Assembly: GCA_933228675.1 (NCBI GenBank)
Contig: OW121743.1
Coordinates: 62,503,118-62,567,117 of the forward strand
DNA length: 64,000 nucleotides
DNA from: Stomorhina lunata
Lineage: Eukaryota > Arthropoda > Insecta > Diptera > Rhiniidae
Reading direction: 5' to 3'
Shown: piece by piece, positions 12,727 to 24,804 of the stretch
Position numbering within the stretch: the stretch's first letter is position 1
Layout of the letters: every line of letters begins with the position of its first letter
Position numbers and translations under genes: made by a program
Notes under the pieces: generated by a model
Databases searched by the model: none
What the model was told of the DNA's origin: nothing
What the model saw: only the letters and a program-made list of their open reading frames with translations

Positions 12727-14905
12727 TGAAGAATTTCCTATAAAAATATAAAATTTTTGAAAAATTTCCTATCAAAATATTAAAATTTTGAAATATTTCC
12801 TATAAAAATAGAAAATTTTTGAAAAGTTTCCTATAAAAATAGAAAATTTTTGAAAAATTTACTATAAAAATATGAAATTTAAAAAAAAAATTCCTATAAA
12901 ATTATGAAAGTTTAGAATAATTATTTATGAAATTTCCTATAAAAATATGAAATTTTTGAAAAATTTCCTATAAAAATATGAAATTTTTGAAAAATTTCCT
13001 ATAAAAATATGAAATTTTTGAAAAATTTCCTATAAAAATATGAAATTTTTGAAAAATTTCCTATAAAAATATGAAATTTTTGAAAAATTTCCTATAAAAA
13101 TATGAAATTTTTGAAAAATTTTCTATAAAAATATGAAATTTTTGAAAAATTTCCTATAAAAATATGAAATTTTTGAAAAACTTCCTATAAAAATATGAAA
13201 CTTTTGAAAAATTTCCTATAAAAATATGAAATTTTTGAAAAATTTCCTATAAAAATATAAAATTTGTGAAAAATTTCCTAAAAAAATATGAAATTTTTGA
13301 AAAATTTCCTATAAAAATATGAAATTTTTGAAAAATTTCCTATAAAAATATGAAATTTTTGAAAAATTTCCTATAAAAATATGAAATTTTTGAAAAATTT
13401 CCTATAATAATATGAAATTTTTGAAAAATTTTCTATAATAATATGAAATTTTTGAAAAATTTCCTATAAAAATATGAAATTTTTGAAAAATTTCCTATAA
13501 AAATATGAAATTCTTGAAAAATTTCCTATAAAAATATGAAATTCTTGAAAAATTTCCTATAAAAATATGAAATTCTTGAAAAATTTCCTATAAAAATATG
13601 AAATTTTTGAAAAATTTCCTATAAAAATATGAAATTTTTAAAAAATTTCCTATAAAAATATGAAATTTTTGAAAAATTTCCTATAAAAATATGATATTTT
13701 TTAAAAATTTCCTATAAAAATGTGAAATTTTTTTAAAATTTGCTATAAAAATATGAATTTTTTTAAAAATTTGATATAAAAATATGAAATTTTTGAAAAA
13801 TTTGCTGTAAAAATATGAAATTTTTGAAAAATTTCCTATAAAAATATGAAATTTTTGAAAAATTTCCTATAAAAATATGAAATTTTTGAAAAACTTCCTA
13901 TAAAAATATGAAATTTTTGAAAAATTTCCTATAAAAATATGAAATTTTTGAAAAATTTCCTATAAAAATATGAAATTTTTAAAAAATTTCCTATAAAAAT
14001 ATAAAATTTTTGAAAAATTTCCTATAAAAATATGAAATTTTTGAAAAATTTCCTATAAAAATATGAAATTTTTGAAAAATTTCCTATAAAAATAGGAAAT
14101 TTTTGGAAAATTTCCTATAAAAATATGAAATTTTTGAAAAATTTCCTATAAAAATATGAAATTTTTGAAAAATTTCCTATAAAAATATGAAATTTTTGAA
14201 AAATTTCCTATAAAAATATGAAATTTTTGAAAAATTTCCTATAAAAATATGAAATTTTTGAAAAATTTCCTATAAAAATATGAAATTTTTGAAAAATTTC
14301 CTATAAAAATATGAAATTTTTGAAAAATTTCCTATAAAAATATGAAATTTTTGAAAAAATTCCTATAAAAATATGAAATTTTTGAAAAATTTCCTATAAA
14401 AATATGAAATTTTTGAAAAATTTCCTATAAAAATATGAAATTTTTGAAAAATTTCCTATAAAAATATGAAATTTTTGAAAAATTTCCTATAAAAATATGA
14501 AATTTTTGAAAAATTTCCTATAAAAATATGAAATTTTTGAAAAATTTCCTATAAAAATATGAAATTTTTGAAAAATTTCCTATAAAAATATGAAATTTTT
14601 GAAAAATTTCCTATAAAAATATGAAATTTTTGAAAAATTTCCTATAAAAAAATGAAATTTTTGAAAAATTTCCTATAAAAATATGAAATTTTTGAAAAAT
14701 TTCCTATAATAATATGAAATTTTTGAAAAATTTCCTATAAAAATATGAAAATTTTGAAAATTTTCCTATAAAAATATGAAATTTCCTATAAAAATATAAA
14801 AATTTTCAAAAATTTCCTATAAAAATATGAAATTTTTCAAAAATTTCCTATAAAAATATGAAATTTTTGAAAAATGTCCTTTACAAATATGAAAAATTTT
14901 GGGAT
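12727..14905 (-). repeat. Array B: 31-bp minisatellite, inverted relative to A
   Basis: Read on the plus strand the unit is AAATTTTTG, AAAAATTTCC, TATAAAAATATG, 31 bp. This is the reverse complement of the array A unit with one fixed change (AATATG where A gives AATAGG). The core of about 58 units runs 12955-14760. The first 230 bp and last 140 bp are decayed. Three adjacent units share GAAATTCTTG near 13510-13580, again marking local spread of variants. Confidence 0.95.
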
Positions 14906-15313
14906 TGAATGGGTTAATAGGGATATATTGGGTTTCAGTGGGAGAATTATTGGAGTAAGAGCCTTAATATTACCACTTGTAACTATTGATTTATGTTTTT
15001 TAATTTAAAATTTCCGTTTAACAGTATTTACATATTTTTCCACAATATTTTCATATATTTACTTGTGTGTTTCTGTGAAAGTGTTTGAAAATGTCATATA
15101 AAAAAGAGCAAGCACATGCATGCATTTATGTCGAAGTATGAACGTTACAGGAATTTTTATTAATGAAAAACATTTACATTGTCAATATACATAATTCAAT
15201 AGCATATGACGCGACATTGTTTAAACACACATTAATACATAAATTTGTTATGTAAATATGACATAAAGATAAATATTAATTTTTTTCTGCATGTTTTTTT
15301 TCTTTAATTCTAG
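14906..15313 (+). other. Intron end and splice acceptor before the teneurin exon
   Basis: About 400 bp of unique intron run up to a pyrimidine-rich tract and acceptor (TTTCTTTAATTCTAG, ending at 15313). This short gap separates array B from the exon. Confidence 0.7.
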
Positions 15314-15568
15314 ATTGGGTCCCATGCCACAACATCCACAACAAATGCCACAAAGTATGTCAACGGGTAATAATACTCTGGGACATGGTGGCCATGATCG
15401 TGGTGGCGGTGGTGGTATACCAGGTGGTAGTATACCCGGTACTATGAATGGTCCAAATGGTCCCCACTGTCAAATGAGCGGTTCACAGCCCTTGGTTATG
15501 CCACAGTTTCCATTGCGTAATTCACACTCAGCGCATGCACCACATTATTCACCATACTCACCTTCCAG
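15314..15568 (+). CDS. Ten-m: Teneurin (Ten-m) exon, intracellular region
   Basis: This 255-nt internal exon encodes part of the cytoplasmic N-terminal region of a teneurin, a large type II cell-surface adhesion protein used in synaptic partner matching and axon guidance in flies (family knowledge). The first base completes a codon from an upstream exon outside the window. The frame then reads [14 protein letters not shown], a Gly run ([10 protein letters not shown]) and [19 protein letters not shown], and ends with AG of an Arg codon. The acceptor is TTCTAG and the donor AG/GTAGGC. Phase is 2 at both ends, so skipping it keeps the frame. Codon use is far more GC-balanced than the flanks. The identity rests on in-frame continuity with the transmembrane exon at 32344 and remembered likeness to Drosophila Ten-m. 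The in-frame ATG at 15291 is intronic and is not a start. Confidence 0.85.
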
Positions 15569-15984
15569 GTAGGCTTTTTTTCGAAGCATATAAGAAATTG
15601 ATATGAACAATTTTTTTTCTATAGCTTTTTTTTATAGTTTACAAAATTGAAATAATATTTTCCCTGTAATATTTTTATGTTTTATGCGAAAGGAAAAAAT
15701 AGCTAGAAAAAATTTCATAGTGTTAATATTTACCCATTTTTGTGCATGTTTGTATTTTTTTAAATATAAATCATAGAACAAATTAAAAGTCAAAAAATGT
15801 CAAATGGTTGACATTTAATATTATTTATTAAATAAATAAGAAATTATATAGTATTTATGAGATTTTATTTTTATTAGTATCGAAACAAATATTTGTTCAG
15901 AATAAATGAAAAACATGCGAAATTACGGTAAAGTGATTTTATAAAAAAATTTCAATAAACAGAAAAATATTTTACTAACAGAAA

Positions 15985-17850
15985 AAATCAGCAAAAAATT
16001 TTTCTTATAAATTTTCTATAAAAATAAGTTATTTTTAGTTTTTGATATACCAAAAAGAAATTTCTGAAAAATTTCCCACAAAAATAAGAAATTTTTGAAA
16101 AATTTCCTATAAAAATAGGAAACTATTGAACATTTTTCTATAAAATAAGAAATTTGTTAAAAAAATAAGAAACTATTGAAAAATTACTTAAAAAAACAAG
16201 AAATTTTTTGAAAAATTTCTTGAACAAAAATAAGAAATTTTTAACAAATTTCCTATAAAAATAGGAAATTAAAAAAAAAAAAAATTTTTGAAAATTTTCT
16301 TATAAAAGTGAAAAATTTAAAAAATTTCCTATATAAGTAAGAAATTCGTGAAAAATTTCCCATAACAACAGGAAGTTTTGGAAAAGTTTTCTATCAAAAT
16401 AAGAAATTTTTGAAAAATTTCCTATAAAAATAAGAAATTTTTGAAAAATTTCGTATTAAAATTAAAAATTTTTGAAAAATTTCCTATAAAAATAAGAAAT
16501 TTTTGAAAAATTTCCTATAAAAATAAGAAATTTTTGAAAAATTTCCTATAAAAATAAGAAATTTTTGAAAAATTTCCTATAAAAATAAGAAATTTTTGAA
16601 AAATTTCCTATAAAAATAAGAAATTTTTGAAAAATTTCCTATAAAAATAAGAAATTTTTGAAAAATTTCCTATAAAAATAAGAAATTTTTTAAAAATATC
16701 CTATGAAAATAAGAAATTTTTGAAAAATTTCCTATAAAAATAAGAAATTTTTGAAAAATTTCCTATAAAAATAAGAAATTTTTAAAAATTTCCTATAAAA
16801 ATAAGAAATTTTTGAAAAATTTCCTATAAAAATAAGAAATTTTTGAAAAATTTCCTATAAAAATAAGAAATTTTTGAAAAATTTCCTATAAAAATAAGAA
16901 ATTTTTGAAAAATTTCCTATAAAAATAAAAAATTTTTGAAAAATTTCCTATAAAAATAAGAAATTTTTGAAAAATTTCCTATAAAAATAAGAAATTTTTG
17001 AAAAAATTCATATAAAAATAAGAAATTTTTGAAAAATTTCCTATAAAAATAAGAAATTTTTGAAAAATTTCCTATAAAAATAAGAAATTTTTGAAAAATT
17101 TCCTATAAAAATAAGAAATTTTTAAAAAATAAGAAATTTTTGAAAAATTTCCTATAAAAATAAGAAATTTTTGGAAATTTTCCTATAAAAATAAGAACTT
17201 TTCGAAAAATTTCCTATAAAAATAAGAAATTTTTGAAAAATTTCCTATAAAAATAAGAAATTTTTGAAAAATTTCCTATAAAAATAAGAAATTTGTGAAA
17301 AATTTCCTATAAAAATAAGAAATTTGTGAAAAATTTCCTATAAAAATAAGAAATTTGTGAAAAATTTCCTATAAAAATAAGAAATTTTTGAAAAATTTCC
17401 TATAAAAATAAGAAATTTTTGAAAAATTTCCTATAAAAATAAGAAATTTTTGAAAAATTTCCTATAAAAATAAGAAATTTTTGAAAAATTTCCTGTAAAA
17501 ATAAGAAATTTTTGAAAAATTTCCTATAAAAATAAGAAATTTTTGAAAAATTTCCTATAAAAATAAGAAATTTTTGAAAAATTTCCTATAAAAATAAGAA
17601 ATTTTTGAAAAATTTCCTATAAAAATAAGAAATTTTTGAAAAATTTCCTATAAAAATAAGAAATTTTTGAAAAATTTCCTATAAAAATAAGAAATTTTTA
17701 AAAAATAAGAAATTTTTGAAAAATTTCCTATAAAAATAAGAAATTTGTGAAAATTTTCCTATAAAAATAAGAAATTTTTGAAAAATTTCCTATAAAAATA
17801 TTTTTTTTTAATTTCCTATAAGATTAAGAAATTTTTAAAAATGTTCTATA
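15985..17850 (-). repeat. Array C: 31-bp minisatellite, same orientation as B
   Basis: The plus-strand unit is AAATTTTTG, AAAAATTTCC, TATAAAAATAAG, 31 bp. It differs from array B at one position (AATAAG versus AATATG). The core runs about 16385-17810 with roughly 46 units; the first 400 bp are decayed. An 18-bp partial unit occurs at about 17113-17130 and again 576 bp later. Three adjacent units near 17290-17370 carry GAAATTTGTG. Confidence 0.95.
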
Positions 17851-17904
17851 TTTTTTCTTAAAAAAATACATTTTCTGAACAAAAACAATACAAAATTTTT
17901 AAAA

Positions 17905-18842
17905 AATTTACTTTTTTTTTAGGAAATTTTTCAATAATTTACTTTTTTATATGAAATTTTTCAAAAACATGTTATTTTTATAGGAAACTTTTCAAAAATT
18001 TTCTATTTTTAGGAAATTTTTCAATAATTTACTTTTTATAGGAAATTTTTCAAAAATAAGTTATTTTTATAGGAAATTTTTCAAAAATTTTTCAAAAGTT
18101 TTCTATTTTTATAGGAAATTTTTCAAAAATTTTCTATTTTTATAGGAAATTTTTCAAAAATTTTCTATTTTTATAGGAAATTTTTCAAAAATTTTCTATT
18201 TTTATAGGAAATTTTTCAAAATTTTCCTATTTTTATAGGAAAATTTTCAAAAATTTTCTATTTTTATAAGAAATTTTTCAAAAAATGTTTATTTTTGTAG
18301 GAAATTTTTCAAAAATTTTCTATTTTTATAGGAAATTTTTCAAAAATTTTCTATTTTTATAGGAAATTTTTCAAAAATTTTCTATTTTTATAGGAAATTT
18401 TTCAAAAATTTTCTATTTTTGTAGGAAATTTTTCAAAAATTTTTTTTTTAGGAAATTTTTCAAAAATTTTCTATTTAAGACGAAATTTTTCAAAATTTTT
18501 TTTTTAGGAAATTTTTCAAAAATTTTCTATTTTTATAGGAAATTGTTCAAAAATTTCTTATTTTTATAGGAAATTTTTCAAAAATTTTCCTATTTTATAG
18601 GAAATTTTTCAAAAATTTTCTATTTTTATAGGAAATTTTTCAAAAATTTTCTATTTTTATAGGAAATTTTTCAAAAATTTTCTATTTTTATAGGAAATTT
18701 TTCAAAAATTTTCTATTTTTATAGGAAATTTTTCAAAAAATTTCTATTTTTATAGGAAATTTTTCAAAAAATTTCTGTTCTTTAAGTAAAATTTCTGTTG
18801 TTTAAGTAATTTCTAAAAAAAATTTTTTATTTTTATAGGAAA
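17905..18842 (+). repeat. Array D: 31-bp minisatellite, same orientation as A
   Basis: The unit equals array A except TTTTC replaces TTTCC, giving AAAAATTTTCTATTTTTATAGG-type units of 31 bp. About 25 units are recognisable; several in 18290-18530 are truncated or mutated. It lies head-to-head with array C, about 55 bp away. Confidence 0.93.
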
Positions 18843-20630
18843 GAACTTAACTAAATCCTTTCTCTATTATAAAATTAATATTCCTAGAAGTATGTAACAT
18901 TTTTGAAATTCATTCAGATTTCGTTTTAAATTGAAATTTTAACCTATTTAATAATTTTTAAATGTTTTTTATTTTGAAATTTTTCAGAAAACCTCGTACT
19001 TCAATTCATTTTTTTATTCTAATTATTTATTAAGCGACATTTATTTAAACGAATACATTTTATTTAATCGTTTTTTTTTTCTACTCACCCACTTTAAAAC
19101 ATTAATTTTCCTAATGACCATCACACCTGAATGAAGTGCTTTTCTCAACGCTCTTTTAGTGTTGAAAAAAAAAATAAACTGAAAAATATTAAAGATTTTG
19201 CATTTTATTTCATTTTATTTTACATTTTATATTTTTTCCACTAATTTTCCATATTTCATTTAATAAACTTAAAATGAAAAACTGCAAGAAATTAATTTTC
19301 TTGAGATTGTTTAGGTGTTGGTGCTAGAGTGTGTCTGTAAATGAACGTGTTGTGTCGTTGCATGTTTCATGCAAAACCCACACACATAATTTTTCTCTTG
19401 TATACCACTTTTCACTTATAATTTTCCTCTTTTAGTTGGGATTTTCTGTTTTTTGCTTAATACTCAACTATTTTTCTTGGTTAAAATGTAAAACGTGTGC
19501 TTTAGTTCTTTCACGAACAAATCATCATCATTATTTTTCAGTTTTTCGTTCTAGCAACATGACTACAGTTGCTGCTGTTGTTGCAAAATGTTGTCGTTGT
19601 TGTAACTAATGGTGTTGTTGTTGCTGCAGTCTAACTTCTTACACGAAATTTGCACCTCCGTTTTGTAAAAGGCCTGTTACATACGTACATATTATTTGCA
19701 TAGATTTTTCTTGTTAAGCAACAGTTATGTAAAGGAGTGCTATCTTTTTAAGTCATACAAATACTTTGTTATTTTCTTCTATTTATTATAACTAATGAAT
19801 TCGTTTTGTTAAGTTTTTGCTCTAAGGCCAATATGTTTGCGCTAAATTTATATTTTGTATACTCTAATGATTGCTATGGGAGTAGGAAGCATAAGGATTT
19901 GCTTACATCTTCTATTCCACTTAACTATCACGAAAGAGCATCTTCTTTATGACACTTTCAATAACAATGAGCTGCAGCACGCAAGCGTCGTGGTGCAGAG
20001 ACAATTTTTTAACTGTCATTTTTTTTTTTGCTTTGGCATCGAAGTAGTTTACATTCATAAACCTCATTCATGGTCGTGTCTGTTTAACTTTAACGTGTTC
20101 TTGTCGTTAGTTGTTTGTTCAGCATCCTCATCATCATCATCAGCTCCTTTTTAAGATTTTTAAGTAAATGGCTAGAAATGAATGGAAATTTTGTTAAGAT
20201 TTTACCAAACACTTAAACTTATAACATACATACATTTTCATTGAGGTTAACGGAAAATGATGAGGATTTTTCTGAAACACATTTTTGGTTACAGTTGCTG
20301 TTAGTTAAGGTGAGGAAGCTTTAGAATTAAGTAGTCAAGTTAAGTCAACTATAAGATACTTTACAATTTTGGCTACTGAACTCATTTTGTGTATTGGTGC
20401 CATATGGCAACATGATATTTTTTTCCTGCGGAGACAAGTAGGGATACACTGGGAGGGAAAATTTTTACTACTTCAATCTTATGGTGTGTCCTAGCTGACA
20501 CTTTTTCGAAATAGTTTTTTTTCAGATTTCAATGCATTTGAAGCAATTGGCGTTTACTCAAGTAATTTTCTAAAAAAAACCCTTTATCCAAATTATATGC
20601 TGTAGCATTGACAAATAATATAAATCCTTC
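18843..20630. other. Unique intronic island
   Basis: This is AT-rich intron with few repeats. It has a trinucleotide-rich patch at 19565-19630 (GTTGTTGTTGC, the CAG/CAA type common in fly DNA) and a short CATCATCAT run near 20122. The 99-codon frame at 19855-20154 has no protein-like character. Candidate regulatory DNA, but nothing specific is supported. Confidence 0.45.
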
Positions 20631-22309
20631 GAATCTTAAAGCTTTCGGTTTGGTACATAAAGATTTCTTATATAAAGCTCTTGGTAACAAAATATTTGCA
20701 TGGAAAACTTTCCTCTAGAAAACTTTTATGTGAGGTTTATATAACTCAAGCGGGTGACGATTGAGTGAAATTTACACGAGTTTTGTTATTGTAACAAAAA
20801 TAAAATACATGTAAATTTCACTCAATGGTCATCCGCTTGGGTTATATAAACCCTATATTAATATCAAAAGCTTTTTTTAACAAAATATTTTGGATAGAAA
20901 ACTTTTTTCTAGAAAACTTTCAATATCAAAAGCTTTCCTGTAAAAACATTTCATATCGAAAGCTTTTCAATAAAAACTGCCATTATATAAAGTTTTCAAA
21001 AGCTTTTGGTAACAAAATTTTTCGGATAGAAAACTTATTCTAGAAAACTTTAATATCAAAAGCTTTCCTGTAAAAACATTTTATATCAAAAGCTGTTCAA
21101 TAAAAACTGATAAAGTTTTCTTTCGGTATCCAAAGATTTCTTATATAAAATTTTTCTAAAGAAAACTTTCAATATTAAAAGCTTTCCTACAGGTTACTTT
21201 TGATATAGAAATTTTACAACTAAAAACACTCCATATCGAAAGCTTTCGAATAAAAAAGATTTCGCATATAAAACTTTCTATGTCGAAAGTTCTCCTATAA
21301 TAAACTTTTAATATTGAAAGATTTCCTATCGAAAACTTTCGATCTAACACTTTTGTCGTGAAAATATTTCGGATAGAAAAATTTTTATATCAACAGATTT
21401 CCTAAAGGTTACTTTCAATATCCGAAGCTTTCTACTAAAAACAATTGATATCGAAAGCTTTCCTACATTTAAAGATTTCCTATATAAAACTTTCGATATC
21501 GAAGGGCTTTCTACAATAATCTTCCGATGATGAAGGATTTTCTATAGAAAATTTTTGATTTCCTGCATAAAACTTTTGATAACTTTCAACTAAAAGCATT
21601 CCACATCGAAAGCTTTAAAATAAAAAAAGATTTCCTATATAAAACTTTTTACGTCGAAAGGTCTCCTATAATAAACTTTTAATATTAAAAGATTTCCTAT
21701 GGAAAACTTTCGATTGTAAACTTTTGTCGTGAAAATATTTCGCATATAAAACTTTTTGAATCAAAAGATTTTCTAAATATTATTTTTAATATCCAAAGCT
21801 TTCTACTTAAAACAATCCATATAGAAAGCTTTCCAACATAAAGCCACGAATATCTATCGATTTTCTACATACAACTTTCGATGCCGAAGGGCTTCATATA
21901 ATAGTATTTCGATATTGAAAGATTTTCTATCGAAAATTTTTGATTTCCTACATAAAACTTTGATTATCGAGAGATTTCATTTAGAAGACATTCAATGTAA
22001 AACTTTAAATATCGAAGCGAAAGTAAAAATATTTCGGATAGAAAACTTTTTATAAATATCAACAGATTTCCTAAAGGTTACTTTTAATATCCAAAGCTTT
22101 CCACTAAAACAATCCATATCGAAAGCTTTCCAATATAAAGTCACCAATATCTAAAAATTAATAAAACTTTCGACGTTGAAGGGCTTTCTATAAAAATCTT
22201 TCGATATCGAAAGATTTCATTTAGAAGACATTCGATGTCAAACTGTTGGTATCGAAAGCTTTTCTATAGAAAGAAAACTTTCATATCAAAAGATTTTCAA
22301 TAAGAAAGA
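20630..22309 (+). repeat. Degenerate 31-bp AAGCTTT family with ~371-bp higher-order copies
   Basis: GAAAGCTTTCC, AAAGATTTCCTA and AAAACTTTCGATATC recur about every 30-31 bp with heavy divergence. Larger blocks repeat: GTCGTGAAAATATTTCG lies at 21355 and 21726 (371 bp apart, close to 12 x 31), and a third related block begins near 22010. HindIII sites (AAGCTT) are frequent. Confidence 0.8.
20734..20852. repeat. 119-bp foldback (43-bp arms), MITE-like
   Basis: GGTTTATATAACTCAAGC at 20734 pairs with the complement ending at 20852. The arms are 43 bp with about three mismatches. The 33-bp centre contains a second hairpin, TTTTGTTA and TAACAAAA around TTG. It interrupts the AAGCTTT array. No target duplication was identified. 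Confidence 0.8.
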
Positions 22310-22868
22310 TTAAATACCGAAAGATTTTCTGTAGAAATCATTCGCTATCGAAAGCTTTTCTATAGAAAACATTTAGTTTCGAAAGATTTTCTATAGAAAA
22401 CACTCGCTATCGATAGCTTTTCTATAGAAAACATTCGGTATCGAAAGCTTTTTTATAGAAAAAATTCGCTATGTAAAGCTTTTCTATAAAAAACACTCGC
22501 TATCGAAAGCTTTTCTATATAAAACATTCGCTTTCGAGAGCTTTTCTATAGAAAACATTCGCTATCGAAAGCTTTTCTATATAAAACATTCGCTATCGAA
22601 AGCTTTTCTATAAAAAACATTCGCCTTCGAAAGCTTTTCTATAGAAAACATTCGCTATCGAAAGCTTTTCTATAAAAAACATTTGCTATAGAAAGCTTTT
22701 CTATAGAAAACATTTGCTATCGAAAGCTTTTCTATAGAAAACATTTGCTATCGAAAGCTTTTCTATAGAAAACATTCGCTATTAAAAGCTTTTCTATAGA
22801 AAACATTGGCTATTGAATGCTTTTCTATAGAAACATTCGCTATCGAAAGCTTTTCTATAGAAAACTTT
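22310..22868 (+). repeat. Array F: homogeneous 31-bp GAAAGCTTTTCTATAGAAAA minisatellite
   Basis: About 18 well-conserved units of 31 bp, built from TATCGAAAGCTTTTC, TATAGAAAAC and ATTCGC. The unit has two palindromic cores, GAAAGCTTTTC and TTTTCTATAGAAAA. It grows out of the degenerate stretch to its left and stops abruptly near 22868. Confidence 0.93.
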
Positions 22869-23546
22869 CACTAACTTTGCCTAAGCCACCCTATGTTAGT
22901 GTAGGGTATCAGAACACATTTGTAAAATAGATGACTATACTAACGATATTGTACTTCTTGTATTGCCTGTAAATAGTTGCTTTTAACTTATTCAAGCAGA
23001 AAAGAAAATATTTAAACTTAACCAAAACGTACGTTTGAGTGCTCCTCTTCCTTCAAGACACCTCCTATACCTCCTCATTTCCTGCTCTTCATTTCCCTAC
23101 ATTCAAATCGAAAAACGTACGTGTGGGAGTAGGTGTTTATAACAAATCACAACGATTTGTTTGTTTTGGATTTATATGAATGTCTCTGAATATTGTCGAT
23201 GTTTTTAGTCCGGGTGCGTTTTCGAGTTTTTTTATATTTTTGTAAGGCAATAGCTTACAATCGGATTAACTTAAAGTTTACTTTATTCTAACAACAAAAC
23301 AGTAATTTTGCCACAACTACTGCTTTTTGGTTTTTAGTTAAAAAAAAAAGAAACTTTTGTGGAAGAAGTAGTAAAAAATTCTAGAATTTTTTGATACTTT
23401 TTGCTATGAAACCAGGAGGAAAAAACTGTAAATTATTGTTTAACAACTGTTGGGCAAGTTAAATGAGGCTTATCGAAAAGGTACAAGAAAATGGTTTAGC
23501 AACAAGATAAAGGATGTGAAAACAAATTAGGTAAATTTTTATTTTC

Positions 23547-23579
<33 letters not shown>

Positions 23580-24530
23580 ATTTAAAAATTTATTTCTGCT
23601 AAGCATATAGGGAAAAGAAATTACATTTTTTGCATAAACAAAATAAAGCTTTTTTAAATTAAATTTAAATGAAATGCCTTTAATTGCATATTTATTCACC
23701 ATCTCAAAAATTAATGTAATTTTCACTTAACAAAAAACTCCTTTTGTCACACCTAAATCAGCCAACCATCATTTACTCGCCCATCCATTCATTCAACCAT
23801 CCACTCACTCATTCATTTAAAAATTTTTAAAAGTCTTATTTCTTATTCAGCCAAAAACCATGTCTCTTTTCTTTTAAATATAATAACTTCATTAAATCGT
23901 CTTTTAAAGACATTTACAGGCAATTTATGTCATTAAAAACGTCTATTGTCATTAAAATAAAATACACAGAACAAAAACCAATCAATTTTACTTTTTAATA
24001 AATAAAGCTCTAAACAGGCTATGAAGTACAAAAAAAAACGAATTGCAAAAATAATCACAAGAAGTAACAATAACATTTTTAATAGCTTTTCGGAGTGGGC
24101 GGCTTCTAAGACAAGCCTTTAACTTGGTGGCAAGCCAACAGAAGACAGTAGAATGATGAACAGAAAAAAAAACAAAAAGCAGAGACCGGGCATGTAACCA
24201 TGACAGCCAAACGAGTATCATAAACAACTACAGCAAAATTTAGTTACCAATTTATAGTTTTTCTTGGCTTTTGTTTTTGTTATTATTGCATGCACATCCT
24301 TTTAATGAAATGCTTACCAAAGCATGTTACTCGTACGAGTATATTGTAGGTATGCTGAACACTTTTTGCAATTTAAAAGAGTCGGAAAAGAGGAAAATGT
24401 GGTAAGAAGACAGCTACAATAGCAATAATAATATGGAAACGTGAATCACTGTTTGAATAATAGTTTCAATGGATACAGAGATGGGATGAATTGATTAAAT
24501 AGTTCAAATAAAAAGAGCTTTGAAAAGCTT
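22869..24530. other. Unique intronic island
   Basis: Mostly unique AT-rich intron, with an A-run of about 21 near 23549 and ATTA-rich DNA near 23905-23970 (for example TTTATGTCATTAAAA). No exon was recognised; minus-strand frames here lack protein-like composition. Confidence 0.4.
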
Positions 24531-24804
24531 TACATGAATCTTTTTGATCAAACCATATTTTCTTCATGTTATTTCTGTAGCCAAAAAATAGTTTTAAAAC
24601 TTTTTCCAAAAAAAAATGTATCCAAAAAAGCATTTTCATAAAATAAAGAAGAGATTTTTTACTAAGAACCTACATATGATCTACTTGTGAATCAAATTTT
24701 TAAAAACAAGCCATTAATTATGAACTTATACTTATAAAATTATTTAAAATTGTAAGTTTCTGTTACCAAAAGCTTTTATTCTTTCGTAAAGAAGAAATTA
24801 AATG

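Noticed and set aside
15291..15313. ATG at 15291 as a start codon of the Gly-rich ORF
   Set aside because: It lies in the pyrimidine tract of the splice acceptor; the exon begins after TTCTAG.
9925..18842. CRISPR array
   Set aside because: There are no spacers; the 31-bp units abut each other, and the context is a eukaryotic intron.
19855..20154. 99-codon plus-strand ORF
   Set aside because: Composition is not protein-like; ends in CATCATCAT low-complexity DNA.
21156..21350. Minus-strand 64-codon ORF in the AAGCTTT array
   Set aside because: Repeat by-product; a 31-bp period cannot keep a repeated frame under selection.
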